A DNA stretch of 7,662 nucleotides from Arenicella sp. (GTDB lineage Bacteria; Pseudomonadota; Gammaproteobacteria; Arenicellales; Arenicellaceae). The stretch spans positions 1 to 7,662 of the forward strand of contig JAESTB010000527.1 of NCBI GenBank assembly GCA_016763815.1, read 5' to 3'. The position numbers and the translations under genes were made by a program. Within the stretch, counting starts at the first letter, position 1; each line of letters begins with the position of its first letter. Under the pieces are notes generated by a model. That model worked only from the letters and a program-made list of their open reading frames with translations, searched no databases and was not told the origin of the DNA. Below are positions 1 through 7,000 of this stretch, in pieces.

Positions 1-1
1 C

Positions 2-685
2 ACAGAAGCGATGATTAGCAAACGAGTTGCGAAGGTGATTGCCAATGACATCGACCTTAATAAGTCGACCGACGTTGTCAACGTGAGCCCGATGGACGTG
101 AGCCCGTATGAAAGCGCCGACACAACTCATTTTTCAGTGGCCGATCGGTATGGTAATGCGGTATCTACGACCTATACATTGGGCTATTCGTTTGGTTCTG
201 GCTTAGTTATTCCGGGTACAGGTATTTTGCTGGATAACCAGTTGCGCAACTTCTCTCACCGAGTGACCGATCATGCCAATGTGATGCAGGCGGGCAAACG
301 AATGGCCTCAACGATGTCGCCGACTATTGTGTTTAACCCACAGGGTGATGTTTTTCTAGTGACAGGGTCGCCCGGTGGCGGCCGTATTCCCAATATTGTG
401 GCTCAAGTTATTGTAAACACCGTTCAGTACAATATGAATATTGCACAAGCGACACATGCACCGCGTATTCACCAGCAATGGCGTACGCCAAATTTGGGTG
501 TTGAGAAAGGCATTTCGGTAGATGCTATTAAACTATTGGAGATGCGCGGGCATACTGTTGAGCAACAGCAAACCATGGGCAGCACTCAATCAATTATGTT
601 ACGCGATGGCTATATGTACGGTTCGTCTGACCCGCGCCGCCCTGGCGCGGCTACATTGGGTGTAGACCTCAATATTCTGCAGTAG
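2..685 (+). CDS. Gamma-glutamyltransferase-family enzyme, 3' part with complete small subunit
   Basis: This Ntn-hydrolase cleaves gamma-glutamyl (or related acyl) amides and is usually periplasmic. The frame is open to the left edge, so the ATG at 11 is internal and the large subunit lies outside the window. Counting from that Met, Thr38 (nt 122-124) in DTTHFSVAD is the autocleavage site and nucleophile. Thr56 in TTYTLG matches the second Thr of the catalytic dyad. The small subunit from Thr38 is 187 residues, near the usual ~190. Oxyanion-loop GSPGGGRI, MASTMSPT and MGSTQSIM are all recognisable. The segment between RNFS and MASTMSPT is short, so the lid loop seen in E. coli GGT seems absent. 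By alignment from memory, the E. coli Asn411 position is Gly58 and the alpha-amino-binding Asp433 is Asn80. Classic glutathione hydrolase specificity is therefore uncertain, and an acylase role is possible. The gene is first in a run with the dehydrogenase and RidA genes. Confidence 0.93.
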   Translation, partial: TEAMISKRVAKVIANDIDLNKSTDVVNVSPMDVSPYESADTTHFSVADRYGNAVSTTYTLGYSFGSGLVIPGTGILLDNQLRNFSHRVTDHANVMQAGKRMASTMSPTIVFNPQGDVFLVTGSPGGGRIPNIVAQVIVNTVQYNMNIAQATHAPRIHQQWRTPNLGVEKGISVDAIKLLEMRGHTVEQQQTMGSTQSIMLRDGYMYGSSDPRRPGAATLGVDLNILQ

Positions 686-731
686 AAATTTAAACTTACT
701 GCGGACCAATTTTGACAATAGAGTAAATTTA

Positions 732-1964
732 ATGAGTAGTCATGTTTTGGTTGTGGGAGCGGGAGTGATTGGTGCGGCGACAGCGCTATCTTTGTCCGAG
801 CAAGGTTTTAAAGTTACTATTATTGACAGAGCTGGTGCGCTCAATGAAGGCGCATCAGGTCTGAACGGCGGTCAGCTTAGTTATAGTTACACCGACGCTC
901 TTGCGTCCCCTGAAACCTTGAGGAGCATTCCAAAATTGTTACTGGGTTTAGATGAATCATTTAGATTTAGTGCCAACTTCAGCGTTGAATTTTTGAATTG
1001 GGGAATCCAGTTCCTAGCAAACTGCAGCGCTGATAGAGCTGACTCAAATACGCTGGAAGTATTGGCGTTAGCGTCGCGCTCTCATGTGCAAATGGATGAG
1101 TGGATCGAAAAATACAGTTTTCAATTTCAACATAATAAAGCGCAAAAGTTGCATCTCTATGAAAGTGCTAAGGCGTTAGATAACGCTAAGCGGCGAGTTG
1201 AGTTGAAGAACCAATTCGGTGCCAACCAGTCTGTCTTAGACGCAGATCAGGTCTTAGAGATCGACCCAGCGTTAGAGAGAATGAATGCCAAATTAGTTGG
1301 CGCGGTATATTCTCCAAATGATGAAGTAGGTGATGTTGTGGCACTTACCGAAGCCGCTATAGACAAGTCGCTAAGTCTGGGGAAGGGTAGTCTTAGACTG
1401 AATACGCAAGTGCTCGATATAAGAATTGAGGGCGGAGCTTGCTGTTCAGTTTTAACTAATTCAGGCGAAATAGAGGCCGATCATATTGTAATTTGTGCAG
1501 GCTATGAATCCACTCAGCTACTTAGAAAAATAGGCATAAAAAGTACGCCTATAGTGCCTGTGGCTGGATATAGCGTGACGTATCCAGAAACGGCTTTTAC
1601 GCCGAATATAAGCTTGACGGATACGGCAAAAAAAATTGTATTATGCCACCTAGGTACCAAGCTTCGAGTAGCGGGCATGGCCGATGTGGGAAGAATTGCT
1701 TTAGTTCCTCCGAAAAAACGCTTAAAACTGCTTAAAAAAATAACTCAACATAGGTTTCCCGACGCAGGAGACTATTCTGTTGAGCCACAAGAGTGGTCGG
1801 GTATGCGTCCGATGACACCGAGTAGTAAGCCGATCATATGTCAAACCAAAATCCCGAACATATTTGTCAACTCAGGCCATGGCATGTTGGGCTGGACTTT
1901 AGCGGCAGGCTCGGCTAAAGCTATACAAGAAATCATTGTAAAATACGCAAACTCTAAATCCTAA
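732..1964 (+). CDS. FAD-dependent D-amino acid dehydrogenase, DadA/DguA-like
   Basis: This flavoprotein oxidoreductase (410 aa) of the DAO/DadA superfamily is expected to oxidise a D-amino acid, or a cyclic amino acid such as D-hydroxyproline, to an imino acid. Electrons would pass to the respiratory chain at the inner membrane. The N-terminus has the dinucleotide fold G9-x-G11-x-x-G14, with Asp32 at the end of the second strand for ribose binding. GGQLSYSY at 46-53 is typical of DadA relatives. The C-terminal FAD block includes WSGMRPMTP (355-363) and GHGMLGWT (382-389), which supports an intact gene; E. coli DadA is slightly longer at about 432 aa. No signal peptide is seen. The ATG at 732 is preceded by only a weak GAG (721-723). 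It lies 46 nt after the GGT-family gene and 8 nt before ridA, so probably one operon. The substrate cannot be read from sequence; the RidA partner makes D-glutamate (dguA-like) an attractive guess. Confidence 0.9.
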   Translation: MSSHVLVVGAGVIGAATALSLSEQGFKVTIIDRAGALNEGASGLNGGQLSYSYTDALASPETLRSIPKLLLGLDESFRFSANFSVEFLNWGIQFLANCSADRADSNTLEVLALASRSHVQMDEWIEKYSFQFQHNKAQKLHLYESAKALDNAKRRVELKNQFGANQSVLDADQVLEIDPALERMNAKLVGAVYSPNDEVGDVVALTEAAIDKSLSLGKGSLRLNTQVLDIRIEGGACCSVLTNSGEIEADHIVICAGYESTQLLRKIGIKSTPIVPVAGYSVTYPETAFTPNISLTDTAKKIVLCHLGTKLRVAGMADVGRIALVPPKKRLKLLKKITQHRFPDAGDYSVEPQEWSGMRPMTPSSKPIICQTKIPNIFVNSGHGMLGWTLAAGSAKAIQEIIVKYANSKS

Positions 1965-1972
1965 GAATAGTT

Positions 1973-2323
1973 ATGAACATTTCAAGATCAAGAGTGAGCA
2001 CTCGAATGAGCGCAACGGTTATACACAAGCAAACTGTATACCTATCAGGGCAAGTAGCTGAAGATGTAACCGCTGACATTCGAGAGCAGACTACAACAAC
2101 CCTAAATAAAATTGACTTATTATTGAAAGAGACGGGGAGCACACGTGAAAATATTTTGTCTGCGGTACTCTATTTACGTGATATTGACAATGATTTTGCA
2201 TCGATGAATGAGGTCTGGGACTCATGGGTGCCTGAAGAAAGTGCCCCTGTTCGCACATGTGTTGAAGCGCATATGGCAAGGCCCAGCGTGTTAGTTGAAA
2301 TCACTGTTATTGCGGCATCATGA
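1973..2323 (+). CDS. RidA/YjgF/YER057c/UK114-family enamine/imine deaminase
   Basis: Small trimeric enzyme family (116 aa here) that hydrolyses reactive enamines and imines to keto acids and ammonia. The protein shows RMSATVIH, VYLSGQVAED, the mid-helix REQTTTTL and the C-terminal APVRTCVEA followed by VEITVIA. Arg94 aligns with catalytic Arg105 and Glu109 with Glu120 of Salmonella RidA, with the same 15-residue spacing, so deaminase activity is plausible. The start at 1973 keeps the usual N-terminal pattern I-x-R before RMS; the internal ATG at 2006 would remove it. No strong ribosome binding site is visible, and the start sits 8 nt after the dehydrogenase stop, which suggests translational coupling. 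Its likely job is to hydrolyse the imino acid made by the upstream dehydrogenase, as proposed for DguB beside DguA. The exact Rid subfamily is not assigned. Confidence 0.93.
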   Translation: MNISRSRVSTRMSATVIHKQTVYLSGQVAEDVTADIREQTTTTLNKIDLLLKETGSTRENILSAVLYLRDIDNDFASMNEVWDSWVPEESAPVRTCVEAHMARPSVLVEITVIAAS

Positions 2324-2412
2324 GCGTCTATTTTCACTGTCAATTTCAGAGTTAATTCGACATATGGTCTCACGTTTCTAACTAATATCGGTGATGCAAT
2401 GATTTGATGTGT

Positions 2413-2673
2413 CGATCGCTATTGATACCGATTTGTAATCCTGAGGATGTTCGAACTTTAAAAGGTGTCATGAGCAAAGGTCATGTTCATGAATGTTGAG
2501 TACCCTCCTACGTTGTCATTGAGCAATTTTTTGAAAAAGTTGCAAGGTCGAGGCTCTCGGAGGTTGCAATATGAGTTTTCCGAGCTATCGGTTTTGGCGT
2601 TTGGTCAACAGGGAATATAAGCGATGAAATGGTGCAAGAATATTTAGAGCTTGATCGTGATCCGCCTAAATAG
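2413..2673 (+). pseudogene. tnpA: Decayed IS200/IS605-family TnpA (Y1 HUH transposase) remnant
   Basis: No intact ORF exists, but three collinear blocks read as a Y1 transposase. Block 1 (2413-2490) includes CNPEDVRTLKG and MSKGHVH; the HVH at 2482-2490 is the HUH metal-binding motif. Block 2 (2495-2587), in another frame, reads VEYPPTLSLSNFLKKLQG and then GRGSRRLQYEFSEL. Block 3 (2584-2673), back in the first frame, reads AIGFGVWSTGNISDEMVQEY, then LELDRDPPK and a stop. The Tyr codon at 2641-2643 matches the catalytic Tyr helix. Between blocks 2 and 3 about ten residues (the usual RYWG...FW stretch) are missing, and a frameshift follows HVH. The N-terminus is lost or too decayed to trust, although 2366-2404 (FLTNIGDAMI) may be part of it. 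Family identity rests on motif recall, not a search. The gene cannot make an active protein. Confidence 0.82.
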
Positions 2674-2718
2674 CGATACAGGCTATAAAATACTGAGATA
2701 AGTGGATTTTCAGTTCGA

Positions 2719-2750
2719 CACCCCAATTTATGGGCTTTCAGCCCATGGTG
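2719..2750 (+). repeat. Right-end hairpin of the IS200/IS605 remnant
   Basis: A perfect 7-bp stem, ATGGGCT (2730-2736) and AGCCCAT (2740-2746), encloses the loop TTC. Outer CACC (2719-2722) can pair with GGTG (2747-2750) if the seven bases CCAATTT are bulged. Family knowledge: IS200/IS605 ends carry subterminal hairpins recognised by TnpA, commonly with a GGCTTTCAGCC-like core. There is no T-run, so it is not a standard terminator. Confidence 0.6.
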
Positions 2751-2764
2751 GCTGAGTTAATCTT

Positions 2765-2788
2765 GCTTGCCATTTTGAAACGGCAAGC
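2765..2788 (+). repeat. Second inverted repeat after the IS remnant
   Basis: GCTTGCC (2765-2771) and GGCAAGC (2782-2788) form a perfect 7-bp stem around a 10-nt loop. It lies 15 nt after the IS right-end hairpin. No T-run follows on the + strand, so a terminator is unlikely; it may be an operator or an old insertion scar. Function is unknown. Confidence 0.4.
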
Positions 2789-2897
2789 CATCATCGATTT
2801 CTCAGAAGCACTAAATGGAGTAGGGTAACTGCATAATAAAATCAGCTTAGTTTACGCTTATATTATTAAGTTGATTTGTCAGTGTCGGGTCGCGATC

Positions 2898-2927
2898 TTG
2901 ACAAAGAAATAGACATGTGATGATATT
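2898..2927 (+). promoter_or_regulatory. Candidate promoter of the PAS-AraC regulator gene
   Basis: A perfect TTGACA (2898-2903) is followed after 18 nt by GATATT (2922-2927), which matches four of six -10 positions. Transcription would begin near 2934, just before the GGAGA ribosome binding site at 2939. If correct, this excludes the start codons at 2917 and 2920. The spacing and -10 are not ideal, so this is a suggestion only. Confidence 0.3.
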
Positions 2928-2949
2928 GAACCATCATCGGAGATTTAAT

Positions 2950-3684
2950 GTGAGCAATATTTTAGGGTTACTAGGTGAGCCATTTACAGGTGAGCAATTG
3001 TTCGACTGTTTGTCGGATATTGTTTATTTTATTAAGGATACAAAAGGGCAGTATCAAACTATTAATACGACCTTAGTCGAGCGTTGTGGGTGTCAAGAAA
3101 AATCCGAACTGATCGGAAAACGACCATCTGATCTTGTTGGCGCCACATTTGGTGAGCCTTATGAAATTCAAGATAGAACGGTAATTGAAACAGGTTTACC
3201 ACTTCAAAATCAACTGGAGTTACATGCGTACCGTTCTGGAGAGCCCGGTTGGTGCGTCACAACCAAACTACCGCTTCTAGGTCCTGAGGAAGAAGTGGTG
3301 GGGTTGGTTGGGATATCCCAAGATCTTAAGACTCCAAACTTGTCATCCAAAGAATATGAACGCTTGGTTCTCGCGATAGAATTCACCGAGACGAATCTGT
3401 CTGAGAATTTGAAGGTTAGTCAAATTGCAGCCTCAGCATCAATGTCACCATTTCAGTTTGACCGTTGTATTCAGCGATTATTTGGACTAACAGCAGGGCA
3501 ATGGATTTTAAAGTCTAGGATTGAATCGGCCGAACGTCAGCTTGTTTCCACTGACCTTTCAATTGCCTCGATCGCTCTTAATGTAGGGTATTCTGACCAA
3601 AGTACATTCACACGACAGTTCCACAAAACATCCGGCATGTCCCCCGCAAATTATCGGACGGCTGTTAGGCTCGCAAAAAAATAG
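2950..3684 (+). CDS. PAS-domain AraC-family transcriptional regulator
   Basis: A cytoplasmic one-component regulator of about 244 aa. Numbered from the GTG at 2950, residues ~15-127 form a PAS domain (EQLFDCLSDIVYFIKD at 15-30, ending near VGLVGISQDL). Residues ~137-240 form an AraC/XylS double helix-turn-helix: LKVSQIAASASMSPFQF in the first HTH, IASIALNVGYSDQSTFTRQF in the second, then SGMSPANYR. The usual AraC cupin is replaced by PAS, so it may sense a small molecule, cofactor or redox state. PAS-region Cys residues (CLSD, RCGC, GWCV) are notable but not shown to be sensors. GTG 2950 is preferred because GGAG (2939-2942) lies 7 nt upstream; the frame is open to GTG 2917 and ATG 2920, which have poor ribosome binding sites. 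It probably controls the downstream receptor and possibly the upstream enzymes (inference from position). Confidence 0.9.
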   Translation: MSNILGLLGEPFTGEQLFDCLSDIVYFIKDTKGQYQTINTTLVERCGCQEKSELIGKRPSDLVGATFGEPYEIQDRTVIETGLPLQNQLELHAYRSGEPGWCVTTKLPLLGPEEEVVGLVGISQDLKTPNLSSKEYERLVLAIEFTETNLSENLKVSQIAASASMSPFQFDRCIQRLFGLTAGQWILKSRIESAERQLVSTDLSIASIALNVGYSDQSTFTRQFHKTSGMSPANYRTAVRLAKK

Positions 3685-3863
3685 ATCAGAAAAATAACAT
3701 TCCAATAAGTTGCGCTATTTTCCAGCCATCGCAGGGAGCGTGCTGTTGAGTGTATATCGTGTGAAATTATGTTTTTTGTAGCGCTTATCTCAAGGCTAAT
3801 TTTCTAGCGGTAACTCAGTATGGATACCTCTGTTTCAGCTCTTAACCTACCCATTTTCTATTG

Positions 3864-3876
3864 TGCAAAATTTGCA
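3864..3876. promoter_or_regulatory. 13-bp perfect palindrome, possible operator
   Basis: TGCAAA-A-TTTGCA is perfectly symmetrical. A second GCAAA lies at 3895-3899, 30 bp after the GCAAA at 3865-3869, which puts both on one face of the helix. AraC-type proteins usually bind spaced direct repeats, so the GCAAA pair could be the real signal. The site is just upstream of the candidate promoter at 3882-3910. Binding is inferred only from position. Confidence 0.3.
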
Positions 3877-3881
3877 TTCAA

Positions 3882-3910
3882 TTGTCTTGTTTACGCAAAG
3901 ACGATGTATT
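3882..3910 (+). promoter_or_regulatory. Candidate sigma-70-like promoter for the receptor gene
   Basis: TTGTCT (3882-3887) and TGTATT (3905-3910) are separated by exactly 17 nt, each matching four of six consensus positions. Its use would give a leader of roughly 180 nt before the receptor start. Confidence is low because both boxes are imperfect and the region is AT-rich. Confidence 0.25.
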
Positions 3911-4041
3911 CCCTCTTCGATAGGCTTACATAGGGAAGGGTGGCAAGTGCTCCGATTAGATTAGTCTCTCTTCTTTTATTAGTGCTTAAAGAAACGAATT
4001 CTCAAAAAATGTGAACTCGTGATCCAAAAGTATATATAGAG

Positions 4042-4089
4042 AACCCGAAACAAGGGTTAGACATAAAACTAAATGAATTAGTTGGAGGA
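4042..4089 (+). promoter_or_regulatory. Leader inverted repeats and strong ribosome binding site of the receptor gene
   Basis: AACCC (4042-4046) can pair with GGGTT (4054-4058). AACTAA (4067-4072) pairs perfectly with TTAGTT (4078-4083) around a 5-nt loop, ending exactly where the ribosome binding site GGAGGA (4084-4089) begins. The Shine-Dalgarno is 5 nt (counting from GGAGG) before ATG 4094 and fixes that start. The small stem could limit mRNA decay or modulate ribosome access; the stems are short, so this is tentative. Confidence 0.45.
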
Positions 4090-4093
4090 ACAA

Positions 4094-7000
4094 ATGAAGA
4101 GACAAATTGTTGCATTGTTGTCCGCAGTGTATTTCATCGGAATGGGCTCTAGCGCACTAGCGGCCGATACTGGTGGTGAAGTGCTTGGGCAGGTAAAAGA
4201 CGCGTCTGAGTCAGTAATTTCTGGCGCCACAGTAACGGTAATACACACTAAAAAGGGTGTGAAAAGATCAACAGTAACTAATCAGAATGGTGAGTATAGC
4301 TTTCGCAACTTGCCTGTTGGAAACTACTCTCTTAGCGTTGGGGGTGATGATTACCGCTCGGTTGAAAGCGAGTTGTCAGTAAACGTTGGTTTTCCCGTAG
4401 TAATCGCAAACGTGTTGCAGTCATCATCGTCTAAAAGCATCGAAGAACTCGTTGTCCTTGGAACCACAATCCAAGGTTTGAATATGGCTGAGACGACTGC
4501 TGGCATGATATTTGATGATTCACTGATGGATGTTATGCCGGTTGAAAACGGTTTTGAGTCTATGATTTTGATGACTGCTGGAACCGTAGACAATGGCGCT
4601 GATGATGGAGGAGTAAGCGGTGACGGGGTGTTCAATAACGCCAATGCTATTGGAGGAGGGTCTTCTGCGGAAAATGCGTTCTATCTAAATGGAGTCAATA
4701 TCACTCAGATTGAATCTGGCTTGGGTACATTGCGTTTACCTTGGGAAGTGATTCGACAAACTAATGTGCAGACTGGTGGGCTGACGGCCGATTTTGGTGG
4801 TGCCTTAGGTGGAATCGTTAATGCGGTCTCGAAGAGTGGAAGTAATGATTTCAATTACGGTATTGAATATAAAATTGAGCCTAGTTCTTTGAGATCAAAA
4901 TCTCCTACAGTTCGGCGCAACTCTGATCCGAGTGTATTTCACCGAAATCACCGTCGAGACTCACGTTCATTCGAAGAATACAATGTTTGGGCAAGTGGTC
5001 CAATTGTAAAAAATAAGGCATTCTTCTATCTACTTTTAAATCCTCAGGAAGAAGAATACGCAAGCGCAAATAACGCCACTTTTGCCAGTACTAAACGAAA
5101 ATCTGATCGGTGGTTTACCAATTTAGAGTGGTACATTAATGATAATCACTCTGTTGGATTCACCGCATTCAGTACTGAACGTGAGCGAACAACACAAAAT
5201 TTCAACTACAATGTTGACGCTGATAGTGTTGCGGAATTTACCGGTAACTCTTTCGAGGAAGATGGCGGAACGTTTTTTGGGCTTAATTATCACGGTGATT
5301 TAAGTGACAACTTTTCTGTGGATTTTGTCTATGGGCAAACGGAAGAAGAGTCAATTCCAAAACCAGCCAACGATTTGGTTAGGGTCGATGATTGTCGAGT
5401 AGTTGGTGGTAACTGTTCTATCTTTAGTACGCACAGCGACACTAACATTATTCCGACTGAATTTTCGCGAGAGCAAATTCGCTTAGACTTCAAATGGAGC
5501 CTTGGGGATCACGAAGTTTCTTTTGGTTGGGACCAATATGATACAGATGTGTTTGTGAACTCCCGCCCGAACGGCGCATCATCAATCGATTTTGATGATG
5601 TGGTTACTGATAATACATCTGACCCAATCGGTGCTTGGCTCTATGGAATCGGTGGTGAAGGGTCTGTGGGTACTCGCGCGATAGCCGATGCTGGTGTCGA
5701 TCAAGGCGAGGAATTTATTCGCCGCCGTGTTAGAAATCGTTTTTCAGACTCAACCGTTAGTTCACGCGCATTTTATATTCAAGATAATTGGCAGTTTAAT
5801 GATGTGCTAAACATGAATTTCGGTCTGCGATATTCTGATTTTGAAAATACGGTTAGTAGCGGCGAAGCCTATGCGGATATGGATGGAAATCTAGCTCCCC
5901 GATTAGGTGCGACATGGGATATCAATGGGGAAGGCCGTACTAAGGTTTTTGCAACATTGGGGCGTTATTTCCAACCGGTTGCGTCGAGAATGAATATTAC
6001 CCAAGGGTCGTCTTCAATCGAGTACTACGATTACTACACAAACCCGACCCCGGGTACTAGAGAATTGCAGGCTGATGGTTCGCCGGTGCGTGGCAATCGA
6101 CTCGCCGACCGTATATACACACAAACAGGGTTTATTGATCCAAATCTTATTGCGTCTAAAAATTTAGAAGCCATGTTCTCCGATCAAATCTCGTTGGGTT
6201 TCTCACGCGAGCTTGAAAATGGTTTGCAGTTTGGTGTGCGTGGTACCTTCAACGAGTTAAAACGTTCTGTAGAAGATACTGATTATGGTCCTATACTTGT
6301 TAATAAGTTGCGCGAGTTAGGTATTAACGATGCGATTGGTCAGAGCAGTTTCTATGTATTGGCTAATCCTGGGAAAGATATTGAGTTAGCGTTTGATTTT
6401 GATCAAGATGGGATTGTTGACGAGGTGACACTGACAACAGCTGATCATCAAATTCCTAAGGCCGAACGAAAGTACGTTTCTATGGACTTTACTTTGGGCG
6501 GCCAGTTGACCGATAGGTTCTATTTTAATTCTTCGTATACGTGGGCAAAAAACTACGGCAATACCGAAGGTTTGGTTAAGACAACTAATGGCCAAGCTGA
6601 CCCAGGTTGGACCTCAGATTACGACTATGGTGATGCCTTAGATAATGCCTACGGAAACCTTCCTAACGATCGTAGGCACTCGCTTAAATTCAACGGTAGC
6701 TACGACCTTACGGATAATTTTATTCTTGGTTTCGCTGTGCGTGCTGCGACAGGCCGCCCGAAGAACCGCTTCTCTCCGCATCCACAAGGAGTAGATAGCT
6801 GTGCGCCAGAGAGTCCTTGGAATGCTTGTATTAGCCGTTTTTACATTGAAGGCTTCTATGACCTAGACGGAAACCCATCTCCTCGTGGCTCAGCGGGAAG
6901 TCTTCCGACGACAAAAAATGTTGATTTGTCGTTAGCGTATCGAAACGAGGAAATTTTTGGTGGGCTACTTCTTAAATTGACGGCCTTCAATGCTTTCAAT

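Larger units (their letters stand above)
2413..2755 (+). mobile_element. Remnant of an IS200/IS605-type insertion sequence
   Basis: The decayed tnpA is followed 56 nt downstream by a hairpin of the kind found at the right end of these elements (GGCTTTCAGCC core). Such elements lack terminal inverted repeats and target duplications, so the left boundary cannot be fixed; it may lie near or before 2366. No accessory tnpB is seen. The right limit given is approximate, just past the hairpin. The element sits between ridA and the PAS-AraC regulator and reads in the same direction as both. Confidence 0.65.
3685..4093 (+). promoter_or_regulatory. 409-nt leader and control region of the TonB-dependent receptor gene
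   Basis: No gene is visible here. The region holds a 13-bp palindrome (3864-3876), a candidate promoter (3882-3910), an AT-rich TATATATA (4031-4038) that could be an alternative -10 without a good -35, and two small inverted repeats just before the ribosome binding site. The length and weak -35 boxes fit an activator-dependent promoter, and the adjacent PAS-AraC regulator is the obvious candidate. No intrinsic terminator with a clear T-run was seen after the regulator gene. Confidence 0.5.

Noticed and set aside
11..13. ATG at 11 as the true start of the GGT-family gene
   Set aside because: The frame is open to the left edge, and a start here would leave only 37 residues before the autocleavage Thr; the family has a large N-terminal subunit. 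It is an internal Met.
712..717. Perfect TTGACA between the GGT-family gene and the dehydrogenase
   Set aside because: A -10 at normal spacing would fall inside the dehydrogenase start, so it could not drive that gene from its ATG.
1954..2373. Minus-strand ORFs over the ridA gene
   Set aside because: They are shadows of a clearly recognisable RidA protein on the + strand and show no family motifs.
2508..2726. 72-codon minus-strand ORF in the intergenic region
   Set aside because: It is antisense to the TnpA remnant, whose + strand blocks carry recognisable motifs; the minus product shows none.
4082..4084. TTG at 4082 as the receptor start
   Set aside because: It overlaps the Shine-Dalgarno GGAGGA, whereas ATG 4094 has ideal spacing and starts a normal signal peptide.
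4351..4644. 97-codon minus-strand ORF inside the receptor gene
   Set aside because: Low-complexity Ser/Thr-rich product antisense to a well-supported plug domain; a typical shadow.
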